A stretch of 64,000 bases of DNA from Streptomyces humi. GTDB taxonomy: Bacteria; Actinomycetota; Actinomycetes; Streptomycetales; Streptomycetaceae. The stretch spans positions 171,122 to 235,121 of the forward strand of contig NZ_LBMU02000088.1 of assembly GCF_001005085.2 (NCBI RefSeq). Direction: 5' to 3'. Every line of letters starts with the position of its first letter. Within the stretch, counting starts at the first letter, position 1. Both the position numbers and the translations under genes were made by a program. Shown here in pieces: positions 16,946 through 25,498 of this stretch. The notes under the pieces were generated by a model. That model did not search any database. It saw nothing but the letters and a program-made list of their open reading frames with translations, and had not been told where the DNA came from.

Positions 16946-18433
16946 TCAGTGCGGGGAAGAGGATCTGGACCTGGTGTCTTGTGCGCCGCACCATTCGGTC
17001 AGTGCCTGGCGGGCCGCGTCGATGCGACGTTCAGGTGACTCGTCCGCAATGGCCCATGCGATGTAGGCATCTGGCCTGACCAGAACGCTTTTCTGGGTGG
17101 TGCCCTTCGGGGACACGATCTCCACCTCGCCGGACCACTCTTCGATCAGTGAGGGAAGGTGCTCGACGTCGGGCGGTGTGACGAGCACGAACCGTCGGGC
17201 GCGGAGGGCTTCGTAGAGTCTGCGGCCGTCGCTGAGGGGTACGTCAGGTGCCCGCCTGCCGACGAGGGGGTGTGCGCCGGCCGGGGCGGCGTAGGAAATG
17301 TCGATCCCCGAGATCGCCTTGGCCAGTCGCCTGGCCACCGCCGGGGCTCGCAGCACCGTACGCGCCGAGAGATCACGGAGGCCGCACAGTGCGCGTGGTG
17401 TGGTGAGGACTCCGCGCAGCAGTGCACCGCTCATCCACAGGACCCGGTGTCCTACCGGGTGCCGTTCGGTCTGGTAGCTGTCGAGCAGGGTGTCCGGTGC
17501 GCGACCGCGCTGAACGGCCGCGAGTTTCCAGCTCAGGTTCGCGGAGTCCTGGATGCTGGTGTTGAGGCCCATGCCGCCGGCGGGGGAGTGGACGTGGGCG
17601 GCGTCGCCGACGAGGAACACGCGGCCCACCCGGTAGCGGGGACACTGGCGTTCGTCGCTGTGGAATCGGGAGAGCCAGCGGGGGTCGTGCATGCCGAAGT
17701 CGCTGCCGAGCGCCTGGCGGGCGACGTCCTTGATTTCTTCCAGATCGACTGATGCGTCATCGGGCATGGGGTGGTGGCGATTCCATGCCATGATCCTGAA
17801 CCAGCCGTCGCCGAACGGGACGACAATGGCGAAGGCGTCTCCGATCGCTCCCACGGTGGGCGGCTTCTTCGGCGGATCGGCCAGGCGGACGTCTGCGAGC
17901 ATCATGGAGCGAACGGCGGAGCGGCCGGGAAACGGAAGACCCAGGGACCGGCGTACGCAGCTGTTTCGTCCGTCTGCGCCGACTACGAATTCCGCACGCA
18001 TGGTGTGTTCAGTGCCGTCTGGTGTTCGTACGGTGACATCGACCCCGGTGGGGTCTTGCTGGAGGCCGGTCATTTCGTGGGCCCGCAGGATGTTCACGCC
18101 GTGTGTCAGCGCGCGGGACAGGAGCAGTCGCTCGGTGTTGTATTGGGGCGTCACAAGGACGTGGGGGTAACGGGTCGGCAGATGGGAGAGATCGATCCGC
18201 AGGAATTGCAGGATCGGGTTGCGCAGGCCGGTCAGCAGCAGGTCGTCGGCGACGCCGCGGGCGTCCAGTTGTTCCATCGTCCGAGCGTGAACGGCGAACG
18301 CGCGTGTCAGCGGTGATTCCCCCTCTCGCCGTTCCACAACGGTGCAGCGCACTCCGGCTTCGGCCAGGTCGCCCGCGAGCAGCAATCCCGCTGGACCAGC
18401 ACCGACGACCAGCACGTCAATGTCGGATCCCAT
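16946..18433 (-). CDS. FAD-dependent aromatic monooxygenase (PHBH-like)
   Basis: A 495-residue class A flavoprotein. VVGAGPAGLLLAGDLAEAGV is the FAD Rossmann motif, VVGADGRNSCVRRSLG the DG motif, and VFLVGDAAHVHSPAGGMGLN the GD motif. The last about 110 residues form the thioredoxin-like C-terminal domain common in polyketide and aromatic hydroxylases. The enzyme inserts oxygen into an aromatic ring using NAD(P)H. GGAGG is spaced correctly for ATG 18433. It stands alone, divergent from a hydrolase gene; target unknown, antibiotic inactivation or aromatic catabolism being common roles. Confidence 0.88.
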   Translation of the reverse strand: MGSDIDVLVVGAGPAGLLLAGDLAEAGVRCTVVERREGESPLTRAFAVHARTMEQLDARGVADDLLLTGLRNPILQFLRIDLSHLPTRYPHVLVTPQYNTERLLLSRALTHGVNILRAHEMTGLQQDPTGVDVTVRTPDGTEHTMRAEFVVGADGRNSCVRRSLGLPFPGRSAVRSMMLADVRLADPPKKPPTVGAIGDAFAIVVPFGDGWFRIMAWNRHHPMPDDASVDLEEIKDVARQALGSDFGMHDPRWLSRFHSDERQCPRYRVGRVFLVGDAAHVHSPAGGMGLNTSIQDSANLSWKLAAVQRGRAPDTLLDSYQTERHPVGHRVLWMSGALLRGVLTTPRALCGLRDLSARTVLRAPAVARRLAKAISGIDISYAAPAGAHPLVGRRAPDVPLSDGRRLYEALRARRFVLVTPPDVEHLPSLIEEWSGEVEIVSPKGTTQKSVLVRPDAYIAWAIADESPERRIDAARQALTEWCGAQDTRSRSSSPH

Positions 18434-18789
18434 ACTCTGTCCTCCGCGTGCCACAGAAAGAGCAGTAGGACGGGTGATTGTCCGGCTGCCACCCGCCGAC
18501 GGCGATCCAGTTCAGGGTTGGTGGGTTACCGTTCCCGGAAGCTCCATCGGTCGGCGTATCCCGTGGTGTCTTCCGGCCCCTGGAATACTCACGGCATCGT
18601 GAGAACCACCGTACGAGACCGGCCACTTCCTCGCCTGTCATGCAAGGCCGTTCCACTCCCACCAGAGCGGTGGTTCCCAACGCGCTGAGTCGGCTCCTCT
18701 GCGGTTATATGGACCTAATGCGGTGCCGTTTCCGTGCCATCCCCGGAACATTTGACATGCCGCGAGCGGACTTCGAGAGGAATGCCATC
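18434..18789. other. Divergent promoter region
   Basis: A 356-bp gap between the monooxygenase and hydrolase genes, with no coding frame. TTATATGGACCTAAT at about 18704-18718 is an AT-rich -10 candidate for the hydrolase. No palindromic operator was seen. Confidence 0.4.
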
Positions 18790-19617
18790 ATGCCCTTCGC
18801 CACTGCCCAGGACGGCACTCAGATCTTCTACAAGGACTGGGGCTCCGGCCAGCCCGTCGTCTTCTCCCACGGCTGGCCGCTCACGGCGGACGCCTGGGAC
18901 CCCCAGATGAAGCTCATGGTGGACAACGGCTTCCGGGCCATCGCTCACGACCGGCGCGGTGGCGGCCGCTCCGGTCAGCCCTGGGAGGGCAACAACCTCG
19001 ACACGTACGCCGACGACCTGGCCGCGGTCATCGAGGCCGAAGACCTGCACGACGTCATTCTGGTCGGGCACTCCACGGGCGGTGGCGAGGTCACCCGCTA
19101 CATCGGCCGGCACGGTACGGCACGGGTCGCCAAGCTGGTCCTGCTCGGCGCGATCCCGCCGCTGATGCTGAAGACGGACGCCAACCCCGAGGGTCTGCCG
19201 ATCGAGGTGTTCGACGAGATCCGGCAGGGCGTGCTCACGGACCGCTCGCAGTACTACAAAGACCTCAGCGCCCCGTTCTACGGTGCCAACCGTGAGGGCT
19301 CGACCGTGTCCCAGGGGACGCGTGACGAATTCTGGCTGTGGAGCATGACCGTCGGCATCAAGGGCGCCTACGACTGCGTCAAGGCGTTCTCCGAGACGGA
19401 CACGACCGAAGACCTGAAGAAGGTCGATGTGCCGACCCTGATCGTGCATGGCGACGACGACCAGATCGTGCCCATCGTCTCCGCGGGCGACAAGTCATCC
19501 AAGATCGTCAAGGGTGCACAGTACAAGGTCTACGAGGGCGCACCGCATGGCCTCGCGATGGTGCCCAAGTACGCCGAGATCTTCAACAAGGACCTGCTCG
19601 AGTTCGCGCGCAGTTAG
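18790..19617 (+). CDS. Non-heme haloperoxidase-type alpha/beta hydrolase
   Basis: A 275-residue hydrolase close to the cofactor-free chloroperoxidases. The oxyanion segment is FSHGWPLTADAWDPQM, the nucleophile Ser95 lies in LVGHSTGGGEVTRYIGRHG, the acid Asp in IVHGDDDQIVP, and the base His in EGAPHGLAMVPKY. Such enzymes act as esterases and, with acetate and peroxide, as perhydrolases. GAGAGG precedes ATG 18790. No signal peptide; cytosolic. It shares a divergent promoter region with the FAD monooxygenase. Confidence 0.9.
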   Translation: MPFATAQDGTQIFYKDWGSGQPVVFSHGWPLTADAWDPQMKLMVDNGFRAIAHDRRGGGRSGQPWEGNNLDTYADDLAAVIEAEDLHDVILVGHSTGGGEVTRYIGRHGTARVAKLVLLGAIPPLMLKTDANPEGLPIEVFDEIRQGVLTDRSQYYKDLSAPFYGANREGSTVSQGTRDEFWLWSMTVGIKGAYDCVKAFSETDTTEDLKKVDVPTLIVHGDDDQIVPIVSAGDKSSKIVKGAQYKVYEGAPHGLAMVPKYAEIFNKDLLEFARS

Positions 19618-19851
19618 CGGCGGCCCGGCCCGCGCCTCTGCGAACGGGACAGCCGGCAGCACCGCCGCCCGCCGAGGGCACCGCCCCGAAGCGCCGCTGT
19701 GAATCGGCCGCCCGGGAGAGCCGCCCATTACCGCGCGCCTTGGACGCATGTGCCGGGGCTTCGTCGGCCGGCTGTCGCAGACCCGCGCTGCGCGGCCGTG
19801 GCGGACGGTGGCGCGCATCATCTGCGGACGGTGCCGACCTGCGGGGATGGG

Positions 19852-20439
19852 TCAGTGTCGGGACAACTGCTTGAGGGCGGCGTGGCTTATCTGAAGCAGA
19901 GCCGGGCCGCCCATGCCGGTCTTGGCGAGAAACTCGATGCCCTGCATGACGGCGAGGAGCAGTCGCCCGAGTTCTTGGGCGTCCGCGTCCGGTTCGACCG
20001 TCCCGTCGTCCTGGGCTTCCTTCACGCAGGCGATCAGAAGATCCTCGACCGCTTGATAGGTGGTCCGGGCCCGGGAGACGACATCGGGATCGTTGCTGTG
20101 CAGCTCGGATGTGCTGTTGACCAGAAGGCAGCCGCGCCGCTGCGGGTCCTCCGTGAATCCCGCGGCCACCCCCTCCACGAGCAGGGTCAGGCGTTCGAAG
20201 GCGGTACCGGGCCCGGTCAGGACCGCTCGTACGCCGTTCAGCTGTTCGTCGCGGTAGCCGTCCAGGACGTGCAGGAACAGCTGCCGCTTGTCGCCGAAGG
20301 CTCCGTACAGGCTTCCCTTGCCCAGTCCGGTGGCGTCCGTCAGGTCCTGCAACGACGTCGCCGCGTAGCCCTGATTCCAGAACTGCTCGCGGACAGACTC
20401 CAGTACCTGCTTCTCGTCGAAATTCCGCGGCCGTCCCAT
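19852..20439 (-). CDS. TetR-family repressor
   Basis: A 195-residue regulator starting MGRPRNFDEKQVLESVREQF. HTH residues follow in YAATSLQDLTDATGLGKGSL and YGAFGDKRQLF, and a C-terminal ligand domain of about 140 residues. It belongs to the same subfamily as the regulator at 30158-30805 (both MGRPxxFDxxxV, GxGSLYxAFGDK). Only this start places the HTH at the usual distance. It is divergent from an SDR gene; an operator-like palindrome lies 19 bp before its ATG, indicating autoregulation and control of the SDR. Confidence 0.88.
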   Translation of the reverse strand: MGRPRNFDEKQVLESVREQFWNQGYAATSLQDLTDATGLGKGSLYGAFGDKRQLFLHVLDGYRDEQLNGVRAVLTGPGTAFERLTLLVEGVAAGFTEDPQRRGCLLVNSTSELHSNDPDVVSRARTTYQAVEDLLIACVKEAQDDGTVEPDADAQELGRLLLAVMQGIEFLAKTGMGGPALLQISHAALKQLSRH

Positions 20440-20457
20440 GCTGAACAGCATACGCCA

Positions 20458-20481
20458 TTCTTGACCTATCGGTCCAGATCG
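20458..20481. promoter_or_regulatory. TetR operator candidate, TTCTTGAC-N6-GTCCAGAT
   Basis: Imperfect palindrome (arms TTCTTGAC / GTCCAGAT) containing a -35-like TTGAC. Near-identical elements occur at 30835-30858, 30867-30890, 33917-33940 and 33949-33972, next to a TetR of the same subfamily and an exporter gene. Confidence 0.6.
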
Positions 20482-20577
20482 TCTCCCCTCGGGCCTTCCC
20501 GGTGTCCGCGGGCGGGTCGACACCGGCCGGCTCGCGGGCGCTCGGAGGTGTGGAGCCAGTCACGTTTTTGTCCGTGC

Positions 20578-20614
20578 GGTCCATAACGTTGTTCTTTACC
20601 GTATGGTCCATAAC
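20578..20614. promoter_or_regulatory. Direct repeat GGTCCATAAC upstream of SDR
   Basis: Perfect 10-bp copies at 20578-20587 and 20605-20614, 27 bp apart, around the likely SDR promoter (TTTACC-GTATGG). GGTCCA also forms the right half of the palindrome at 20458-20481, so the same TetR may bind here. Confidence 0.5.
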
Positions 20615-20703
20615 TAGGTCCGGCCGTCCGGTTCGGGCCGTAACAGCGCAGTGACACGTGGTGCACGACTTCTGGCGTTCGCACCGGACAGGGGTAAAAG
20701 ATC

Positions 20704-21453
20704 ATGGGACAGCTTGACGGGAAGACGGCAGTCGTCACCGGAGGCAACAGCGGAATCGGGCTGGCCACCGCCAAGCGATTCGCGCGCGAAGGCGCACACG
20801 TGTTCATCACCGGCCGCCGGCAGGAGGCCCTCGACGCCGCGCTGGCCGAGATCGGTGGCGAAGCCACCGCCGTCCGGGGCGACGTCGCGGACCTCGCGGA
20901 CATCGACCGCCTCTACGCGGCCGTCGCCGAACGAGGCCGGCCCATCGACGTATTGTTCGCCAACGCGGGCGGCGGTGAGTTCGCCACTCTCGAGCAGGTC
21001 ACCGAGGAGCACTTCGACGCCACCTTCGACATCAACGTGCGTGGCATGCTCTTCACCGTTCAGAAGGCCCTTCCGCTGCTCAACGACGGTGCCTCGGTGA
21101 TCCTGACCGGATCGACCGCCGCCACCTCGGGCGGCGCCGCCTTCGGCGTGTACGCCGCGTCCAAGGCCGCGGTCCGCTCCTTCTCCCGCACCTGGGCCAA
21201 CGAGCTCAAGGGCCGCGCGATCCGAGTGAACACCCTGGTTCCCGGCCCGATCGTCACGCCGGGCATCACCGGCCTGGCCGCCGACGCCGACCAGGCCGCA
21301 AAGATGAAGGACAGCTTCGCGAGCCAGGTTCCGCTGGGCCGGATGGGGCACCCGGACGAGGCCGCTGCGGCCGCACTGTTCCTCGCCAGCAGTGAGAGCA
21401 GCTTCGTCACCGGGTCCGAACTGTTCGTGGACGGCGGACTCAATCAGATCTGA
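20704..21453 (+). CDS. Short-chain dehydrogenase/reductase
   Basis: A 249-residue classical SDR: TGGNSGIGLATAKRFAREGA (cofactor loop), NAG as FANAGGGE, catalytic Ser in ILTGSTAATSGG and YAASK as VYAASKAAVRSFSR (Tyr-X3-Lys), with the C-terminal ELFVDGGLNQI. An Arg pair after strand 2 (TGRRQ) favours NADPH. It is probably an oxidoreductase for carbonyl compounds induced when the divergent TetR is released. GGGGTAAAAGATC precedes the ATG; the ribosome site is moderate. Confidence 0.9.
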   Translation: MGQLDGKTAVVTGGNSGIGLATAKRFAREGAHVFITGRRQEALDAALAEIGGEATAVRGDVADLADIDRLYAAVAERGRPIDVLFANAGGGEFATLEQVTEEHFDATFDINVRGMLFTVQKALPLLNDGASVILTGSTAATSGGAAFGVYAASKAAVRSFSRTWANELKGRAIRVNTLVPGPIVTPGITGLAADADQAAKMKDSFASQVPLGRMGHPDEAAAAALFLASSESSFVTGSELFVDGGLNQI

Positions 21454-21909
21454 TCGCAGCTGAAGGACACACTGTGCCCGTCCCCGGCGAAGCCCATAGC
21501 CGCCGTCTCCGCGTCGCGGTCACAGACCCAGAGGGGCCACGCAGTTCCAGGGGGCGCCGAAGCCGTCGCGGTCTTGGGCGAAGGCCGCTCCGTTGACACT
21601 GGTGAGAGGACGGTCGTCGACCACCGGCTCCGCCCGCCGCCGGTCCGTTCCCGTCCGGTCTTTGGCGTCGCTCCCGCCCACGTGCCGGCAATGCTGTCCG
21701 GCTCGTGGAAGGGCTCGGTCCGCGACCGTCGAGACCGCCTGGACGAAGAGCGGCGGGTGCCCGGCCTCGACCCGGCACCCGCCACGCATCGCCCCCGTCC
21801 CGGCTCCCGGATGCCGCCGGTTCTCGACCTTGCCCAAGGGCACGAATCTCGGGGCGGAGGCGATGCCCGCGAGCCCGACAAGTGCCGTGCGGCGCTCGGC
21901 AGTTGTGCG
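21454..21909. other. Gene-poor stretch between convergent SDR genes
   Basis: No intact gene. Weak protein-like tails appear on the minus strand in different frames (for example DRPLTSVNGAAFAQDRDGFG near 21530-21600), suggesting a decayed gene, but no family was recognised. Confidence 0.4.
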
Positions 21910-22614
21910 TCAGGCGGATCTGTGGCGGGCGCCACCCTCGACATGGATCGTCTCGCCGGAGACGAACCCCGCACGCAGGAGCCACATGACCGTGTCGACG
22001 ACGTCACCGGTCTCACCGTGCCGTCCGACGAACGTCCCGGCCGCGCTTTTGCTCAACAAGCCGGTCTTGTCGTCACCGAGGTGGTCCCAGGTGCCCGAGT
22101 CGACGACTCCGGGCGAGACGGCATTGACCCGCACCGGCGCCAGGTCCGCCGCCAGGTGGCGCACCGCGTACTCGACCGCACCGTTCGTGACCCCCTTGAC
22201 CAGCGATCCAGGCCCAGGACGCCAGCCGACGACGCCGGAGAACAGCAGCATCGACCCCGTCGGCCGCAGTACGGGCGCGAAGTGCTTCGCGACCAGCATC
22301 GGGCCGATCACCTTCGCCGTGAACGCGGCCAGCAGCCTGTCGCGTTCCAGCTCGGTCGCGCGAACGTCGTGCGGAGCCGAACCCGTCGACACGATGTGGT
22401 CCACTCCGTCCCTCAGTCGTTCCGCCGCGGCCGCGAGCGTCGACTCGTCCTGTAGGTCGACCCGCACCGAGGTGCCGCCGATCTCGCGCGCCAGTACGTC
22501 GGCCGCGGTCACATCGCGAGCACCGACCACGACGTCGTACCCGTCCCGCGCCGCACGCCTCGCGACGGCCGCACCGAGCGCCCGGGCACCGCCGATCACC
22601 AGGATCCGCTCCAC
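21910..22614 (-). CDS. Short-chain dehydrogenase, compact
   Basis: A 234-residue SDR: VERILVIGGARALGAAVARR (cofactor loop), SGVVGWRPGPGSLVKGVTNG in place of the usual YxxxK region, and a C-terminal SGETIHVEGGARHRSA. The catalytic Tyr is not at the normal position; Ser (FSGVV) and Lys (VKGV) remain, as in the atypical SDRs of the same size. GTG 22614 is preceded by GAGGGAG. The divergent HxlR gene 79 bp away probably represses it. Substrate unknown. Confidence 0.82.
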   Translation of the reverse strand: MERILVIGGARALGAAVARRAARDGYDVVVGARDVTAADVLAREIGGTSVRVDLQDESTLAAAAERLRDGVDHIVSTGSAPHDVRATELERDRLLAAFTAKVIGPMLVAKHFAPVLRPTGSMLLFSGVVGWRPGPGSLVKGVTNGAVEYAVRHLAADLAPVRVNAVSPGVVDSGTWDHLGDDKTGLLSKSAAGTFVGRHGETGDVVDTVMWLLRAGFVSGETIHVEGGARHRSA

Positions 22615-22648
22615 GCGTCTCACTCCCTCTCGTAGGATCGGGAACGAC

Positions 22649-22671
22649 GGTATGGATTTGATACCGGTATC
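22649..22671. promoter_or_regulatory. Overlapping palindromes in SDR/HxlR gap
   Basis: GATACCGGTATC (22660-22671) is a perfect 12-bp palindrome, and CGGTAT (22649-22654) pairs with ATACCG (22661-22666) around GGATTT. Together they offer two overlapping dyads for HxlR binding, 23 bp before the regulator's ATG. Confidence 0.6.
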
Positions 22672-22693
22672 TTCAACGGAACTGGGAGCAGCG

Positions 22694-23053
22694 ATGGGCA
22701 AGGCGTACGACGTGATGGCGGCGACCTGCCCGAGCCGCACGGTGCTGCACCGGATCGGCGCCCGCTGGACCGTTTTCGTCGTCAACGCCCTCGACGACGG
22801 GCCCCGCCGCTTCACCGAACTGAAGGGGCGGATCCAGGGCATCACCCCGAAGGTCCTGACCGAAACCCTCCGCTCCCTGGAGGCCGACGGTCTGATCAGC
22901 CGCCACGAGTACGACGAGAACCCGCCCCGCGTCGAGTACGCCCTGACACCGCTGGGCCGCTCCCTGCTCGTCCCGCTGCGCGCCGTACGACTCTGGGCCG
23001 AAGAACATGTCCCGGACATCGAGGCGGCCCGAGCGCGCCGGCCGGACCTCTGA
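22694..23053 (+). CDS. HxlR-family transcriptional regulator
   Basis: A 119-residue HxlR protein: CPSRTVLHRIGARWTVFVVN (conserved Cys and RW), RRFTELKGRIQGITPKVLTE (recognition helix) and LEADGLISRHEYDENPPRVE with YALTPLGRSL (wing). It starts at ATG 22694; an in-frame ATG further up is less likely. It is divergent from the compact SDR and shares its operator region, so it is the presumed local repressor; HxlR proteins commonly sense electrophiles or aldehydes through the Cys. Confidence 0.87.
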   Translation: MGKAYDVMAATCPSRTVLHRIGARWTVFVVNALDDGPRRFTELKGRIQGITPKVLTETLRSLEADGLISRHEYDENPPRVEYALTPLGRSLLVPLRAVRLWAEEHVPDIEAARARRPDL

Positions 23054-23180
23054 CCCGCGAACCGACCGCCTGTGCGCCCCGGAGTGGCAGTACCATCCCC
23101 ACCGCGTCGAGGAGGCGGGTGCCGGTCGTCACACGGCGGGTGCCGGCTGCCTCCGGTCGAGGCTCGGTGGCGTTGGTCGG

Positions 23181-23549
23181 TCAGGCGCGGTCGTGGAGCG
23201 TGACGTGGTAGCCGTCGGGGTCGGCGAAGGTGAAGGTCCGTCCGAAGGGGCCGTCGATCGGTGCGGAGACGATGGTGTGGCCGTCGGCGACGAGCGCGTT
23301 GTGGATGGCCTGGACGTCGGTGGCGTGGAGCCAGATCGCGGCACCGATACCGGGCTGGGCGACGGATGCGAGGTCGGTGCCGGGAATGACGTCGCGAAGT
23401 GCGAACGCGATCGGTTTCGTCTCGAAGACGACGGCGTGCGGGGGTCCGGCCGGCGAGCGGACGAGGCCCAGGTACTGCTCGTAGAACGCCTGTGAGGCGT
23501 CGAGATCGCGCACTTGGAGCGAGATGAAGTCGGGGCCGGTGGCGGGCAT
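23181..23549 (-). CDS. VOC (glyoxalase/bleomycin resistance) family protein
   Basis: A 122-residue single VOC module: FISLQVRDLDASQAFYEQYL and LGLVRSPAGPPHAVVFETKP, then IWLHATDVQAIHNALVADG and TFTFADPDGYHVTLHDRA, the two beta-alpha-beta3 halves. His in LHATD and the Asp-Pro-Asp-Gly-Tyr turn are typical. It may bind a metal or a drug; bleomycin-type binding or dioxygenase activity cannot be separated by eye. The divergent MarR gene and two operators indicate inducible expression. Confidence 0.85.
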   Translation of the reverse strand: MPATGPDFISLQVRDLDASQAFYEQYLGLVRSPAGPPHAVVFETKPIAFALRDVIPGTDLASVAQPGIGAAIWLHATDVQAIHNALVADGHTIVSAPIDGPFGRTFTFADPDGYHVTLHDRA

Positions 23550-23568
23550 GATGGCGCTCCTTCTTTCG

Positions 23569-23612
23569 TGTCAGTTTTCTGACATGCGGGAACCTATGTC
23601 AGAATGCTGACA
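23569..23612. promoter_or_regulatory. Twin MarR operators TGTCAG-N4-CTGACA
   Basis: TGTCAGTTTTCTGACA (23569-23584) and TGTCAGAATGCTGACA (23597-23612) have identical 6-bp arms, 28 bp apart centre to centre. The second reaches the A of the MarR ATG, so binding would block both divergent transcription and its own start. Confidence 0.8.
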
Positions 23613-24070
23613 TGAGTCAAGAAGGTGTCGGCGTCGACCTGGAGACGTCACTGGGCTACCTGCTCAAGGAAGCGTCGAGTGCCCTCCGTGTGGCCATGGA
23701 GGAAGTGCTGCGGCCGCTCGGGATGAGCGTGACGCACTACTCCTGCCTCGAACTGCTGGCGCAACGACCGGGCTTGTCGAACTCCGAGCTCGCGCGGGGC
23801 GCGTTCGTGACACGGCAGACGATGAACGTGCTGCTCCAGGCTCTGGAACGAGACGGCTACGTGACCAGGCCTGCGGAGGCGGCCGTCGGGAAGGTGCTGC
23901 CGGCGCGGCTCACGCCTCGCGGCCGGCGAAGCCTTGAGAAGGCGAGCGCGGCCGTCCGGTCCGTCGAGGCCAGAATGCTGACCGGCCTGACCGAGACCGA
24001 GCAGTCAGGCGCGTTCCGGATCCTTCAGAGCATGATCCATTCCCTGCGTGGTGACGACGAAGGCGCATGA
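23612..24070 (+). CDS. MarR-family regulator
   Basis: A 152-residue MarR protein. The winged helix spans residues about 45-110: LELLAQRPGLSNSELARGAF, VTRQTMNVLLQALERDGYVT and a wing with LPARLTPRGRRSLEKAS; helices at both ends form the dimer. It begins almost inside its own operator. It likely represses the divergent VOC gene and itself, releasing DNA on binding a phenolic or toxic compound (family knowledge). Confidence 0.88.
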   Translation: MSQEGVGVDLETSLGYLLKEASSALRVAMEEVLRPLGMSVTHYSCLELLAQRPGLSNSELARGAFVTRQTMNVLLQALERDGYVTRPAEAAVGKVLPARLTPRGRRSLEKASAAVRSVEARMLTGLTETEQSGAFRILQSMIHSLRGDDEGA

Positions 24071-24431
24071 CCCGTTCCGCGGCGCACGTGTCGTCTCGCG
24101 CGGACCTGAGTGCGGCCGAGCCTGAAATCCGTGTCGGTGACCTCGAAGACGACCGATCTCCCAGTGAAGCCACCGCAAGCCGGAAAAATGGGGCCGACTC
24201 GAACCGTTCAAGTCACCGGTGCGGTCTTCGTCGGACATGGTGAGCGCGGCGCGGGTGCCGCGGACCGGGAGGGTGACGGTCTTGCCGGGCGTGTGTCGGG
24301 TACGGGCGAGGCGCACGGCCGGATCCCCGTTGCGAAGATCCCTGATAGGTCGTTACCTTCGTAAGCGGTCCGGTTGGTGCGGTGACCGCCGGTCGGAAGC
24401 GGCTTGCGGTCTTGCCCGGGTCTCAGCGTTG
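24071..24431. other. Gene-free stretch
   Basis: A 361-bp gap between convergent genes. No coding frame, repeat or structured RNA was recognised. Confidence 0.4.
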
Positions 24432-25184
24432 TCATGGGTGCCGGGAGTCGTTGCGCCTGGGCGCGAGCTCGATACCGCGGATTCTGCGGAGCCAGCTGAC
24501 GAACAGCCGCAGCGTGATTCCGCACCCGCCACACCACCCCCAGCCTTCGGTGACCAGGGCATGCAAACCGTCCTCGTGCCGGATGTACAGGATCTGCGCA
24601 CCGACGGCCAGCGCAATGAGCGTGTGCGCGCGCGACTCCACTGACAGCAGCCAGTCCACAGGCATCCACAGGGGTGCCACGAGGTCTCGGAGTCGCATCC
24701 GCAACGCCGCCCAGAGGAAGCCGATCGCGTACTGCATCCTGCGGTGCGAGGACAGGACGATGCCGTTCCCCGGGTCGCCGGCCAGGACGGCGGCCCACTC
24801 CTCCCGGAGGTGCGCCCTACGCTCTCCCGCGAGAAAAGAAGCGAAGGCCAGAGTCCGAAGTCCGGCCCTGCCGCCCGGGGCGTCTGCGTTCGGCGGGGCT
24901 TCGGGCTCTTCCTCCGCCTCCGGCAGAGCGGGGCGGGAGCGCAGAGCAGTCAACAGCAGACCGACGGCGCCGGCGAGGATCGCGACAACCGCTACCGCGC
25001 CGGACACCCAGCCGGCCGTGAGCATGGTCTGGGCGAACGCCGGCGTGGGGTCGAGCATCCTCAGGATGTAGCCGACGATCAGTAAGATCGCTGCCGCTGC
25101 GCCGAAGAACACCGGTGCCAGCACGGCGGCAACAGCAATCGCTCCGGCACCGGCGGCCTCAGAACGTTGCTCTCCTGTGCTCAC
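24432..25184 (-). CDS. Membrane protein partnered with PadR regulator
   Basis: A 250-residue protein from GTG 25184. Two membrane helices fill residues about 15-45 and 55-80 (AVLAPVFFGAAAAILLIVGY, AVAVVAILAGAVGLLLTALR), then an acidic linker and a helical domain with GERRAHLREEWAAVLAGDPG and HRRMQYAIGFLWAALRMRLR. This domain recurs in Streptomyces membrane proteins encoded beside PadR genes. Its start overlaps the PadR stop (GTGA), so both are translated together. Function unknown; a regulated membrane accessory or permease-like partner is plausible. Confidence 0.75.
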   Translation of the reverse strand: MSTGEQRSEAAGAGAIAVAAVLAPVFFGAAAAILLIVGYILRMLDPTPAFAQTMLTAGWVSGAVAVVAILAGAVGLLLTALRSRPALPEAEEEPEAPPNADAPGGRAGLRTLAFASFLAGERRAHLREEWAAVLAGDPGNGIVLSSHRRMQYAIGFLWAALRMRLRDLVAPLWMPVDWLLSVESRAHTLIALAVGAQILYIRHEDGLHALVTEGWGWCGGCGITLRLFVSWLRRIRGIELAPRRNDSRHP

Positions 25185-25498
25185 GCCGGGCCTCCTTCAG
25201 GCGCGGCGCGGAGCCCGAAAAGCCGAGGCTTCCGTTCCCTGGCCTGGCAGGCTGCACGCCGGCCGAGGGCGGTGAGTTCGTAGTAGTACCGCTTCGGCCG
25301 GCCTGGATGCTCCGCTGTTTCCTCGTACCGGGTGGCCCACCCGGCCTCGACTAGGCGCTCGAGGATCGGATACACCGTCCCGGACCCGAGGTCGGCTTCC
25401 TCGCAGATCTTCAGACCCCACGCAGGGTCCTCGGCAGTCGACGCCAGCAACACCTTGATCACCTCAAGTGTCGGGCGTGTAAGGCGAATTGATGCCAT
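25181..25498 (-). CDS. PadR-family transcriptional regulator
   Basis: A 105-residue PadR winged helix: RLTRPTLEVIKVLLASTAED, WGLKICEEADLGSGTVYPIL (recognition helix), ERLVEAGWATRYEETAEHPG and RPKRYYYELTALGRRAA (wing). It lacks the long C-terminal coiled coil, placing it in the short subgroup that usually controls a co-transcribed membrane gene, here overlapping by 4 bp. The region just upstream carries CATATCGCGA and CATATGTCGA, likely half-sites for autoregulation. Confidence 0.9.
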   Translation of the reverse strand: MASIRLTRPTLEVIKVLLASTAEDPAWGLKICEEADLGSGTVYPILERLVEAGWATRYEETAEHPGRPKRYYYELTALGRRAACQARERKPRLFGLRAAPEGGPA

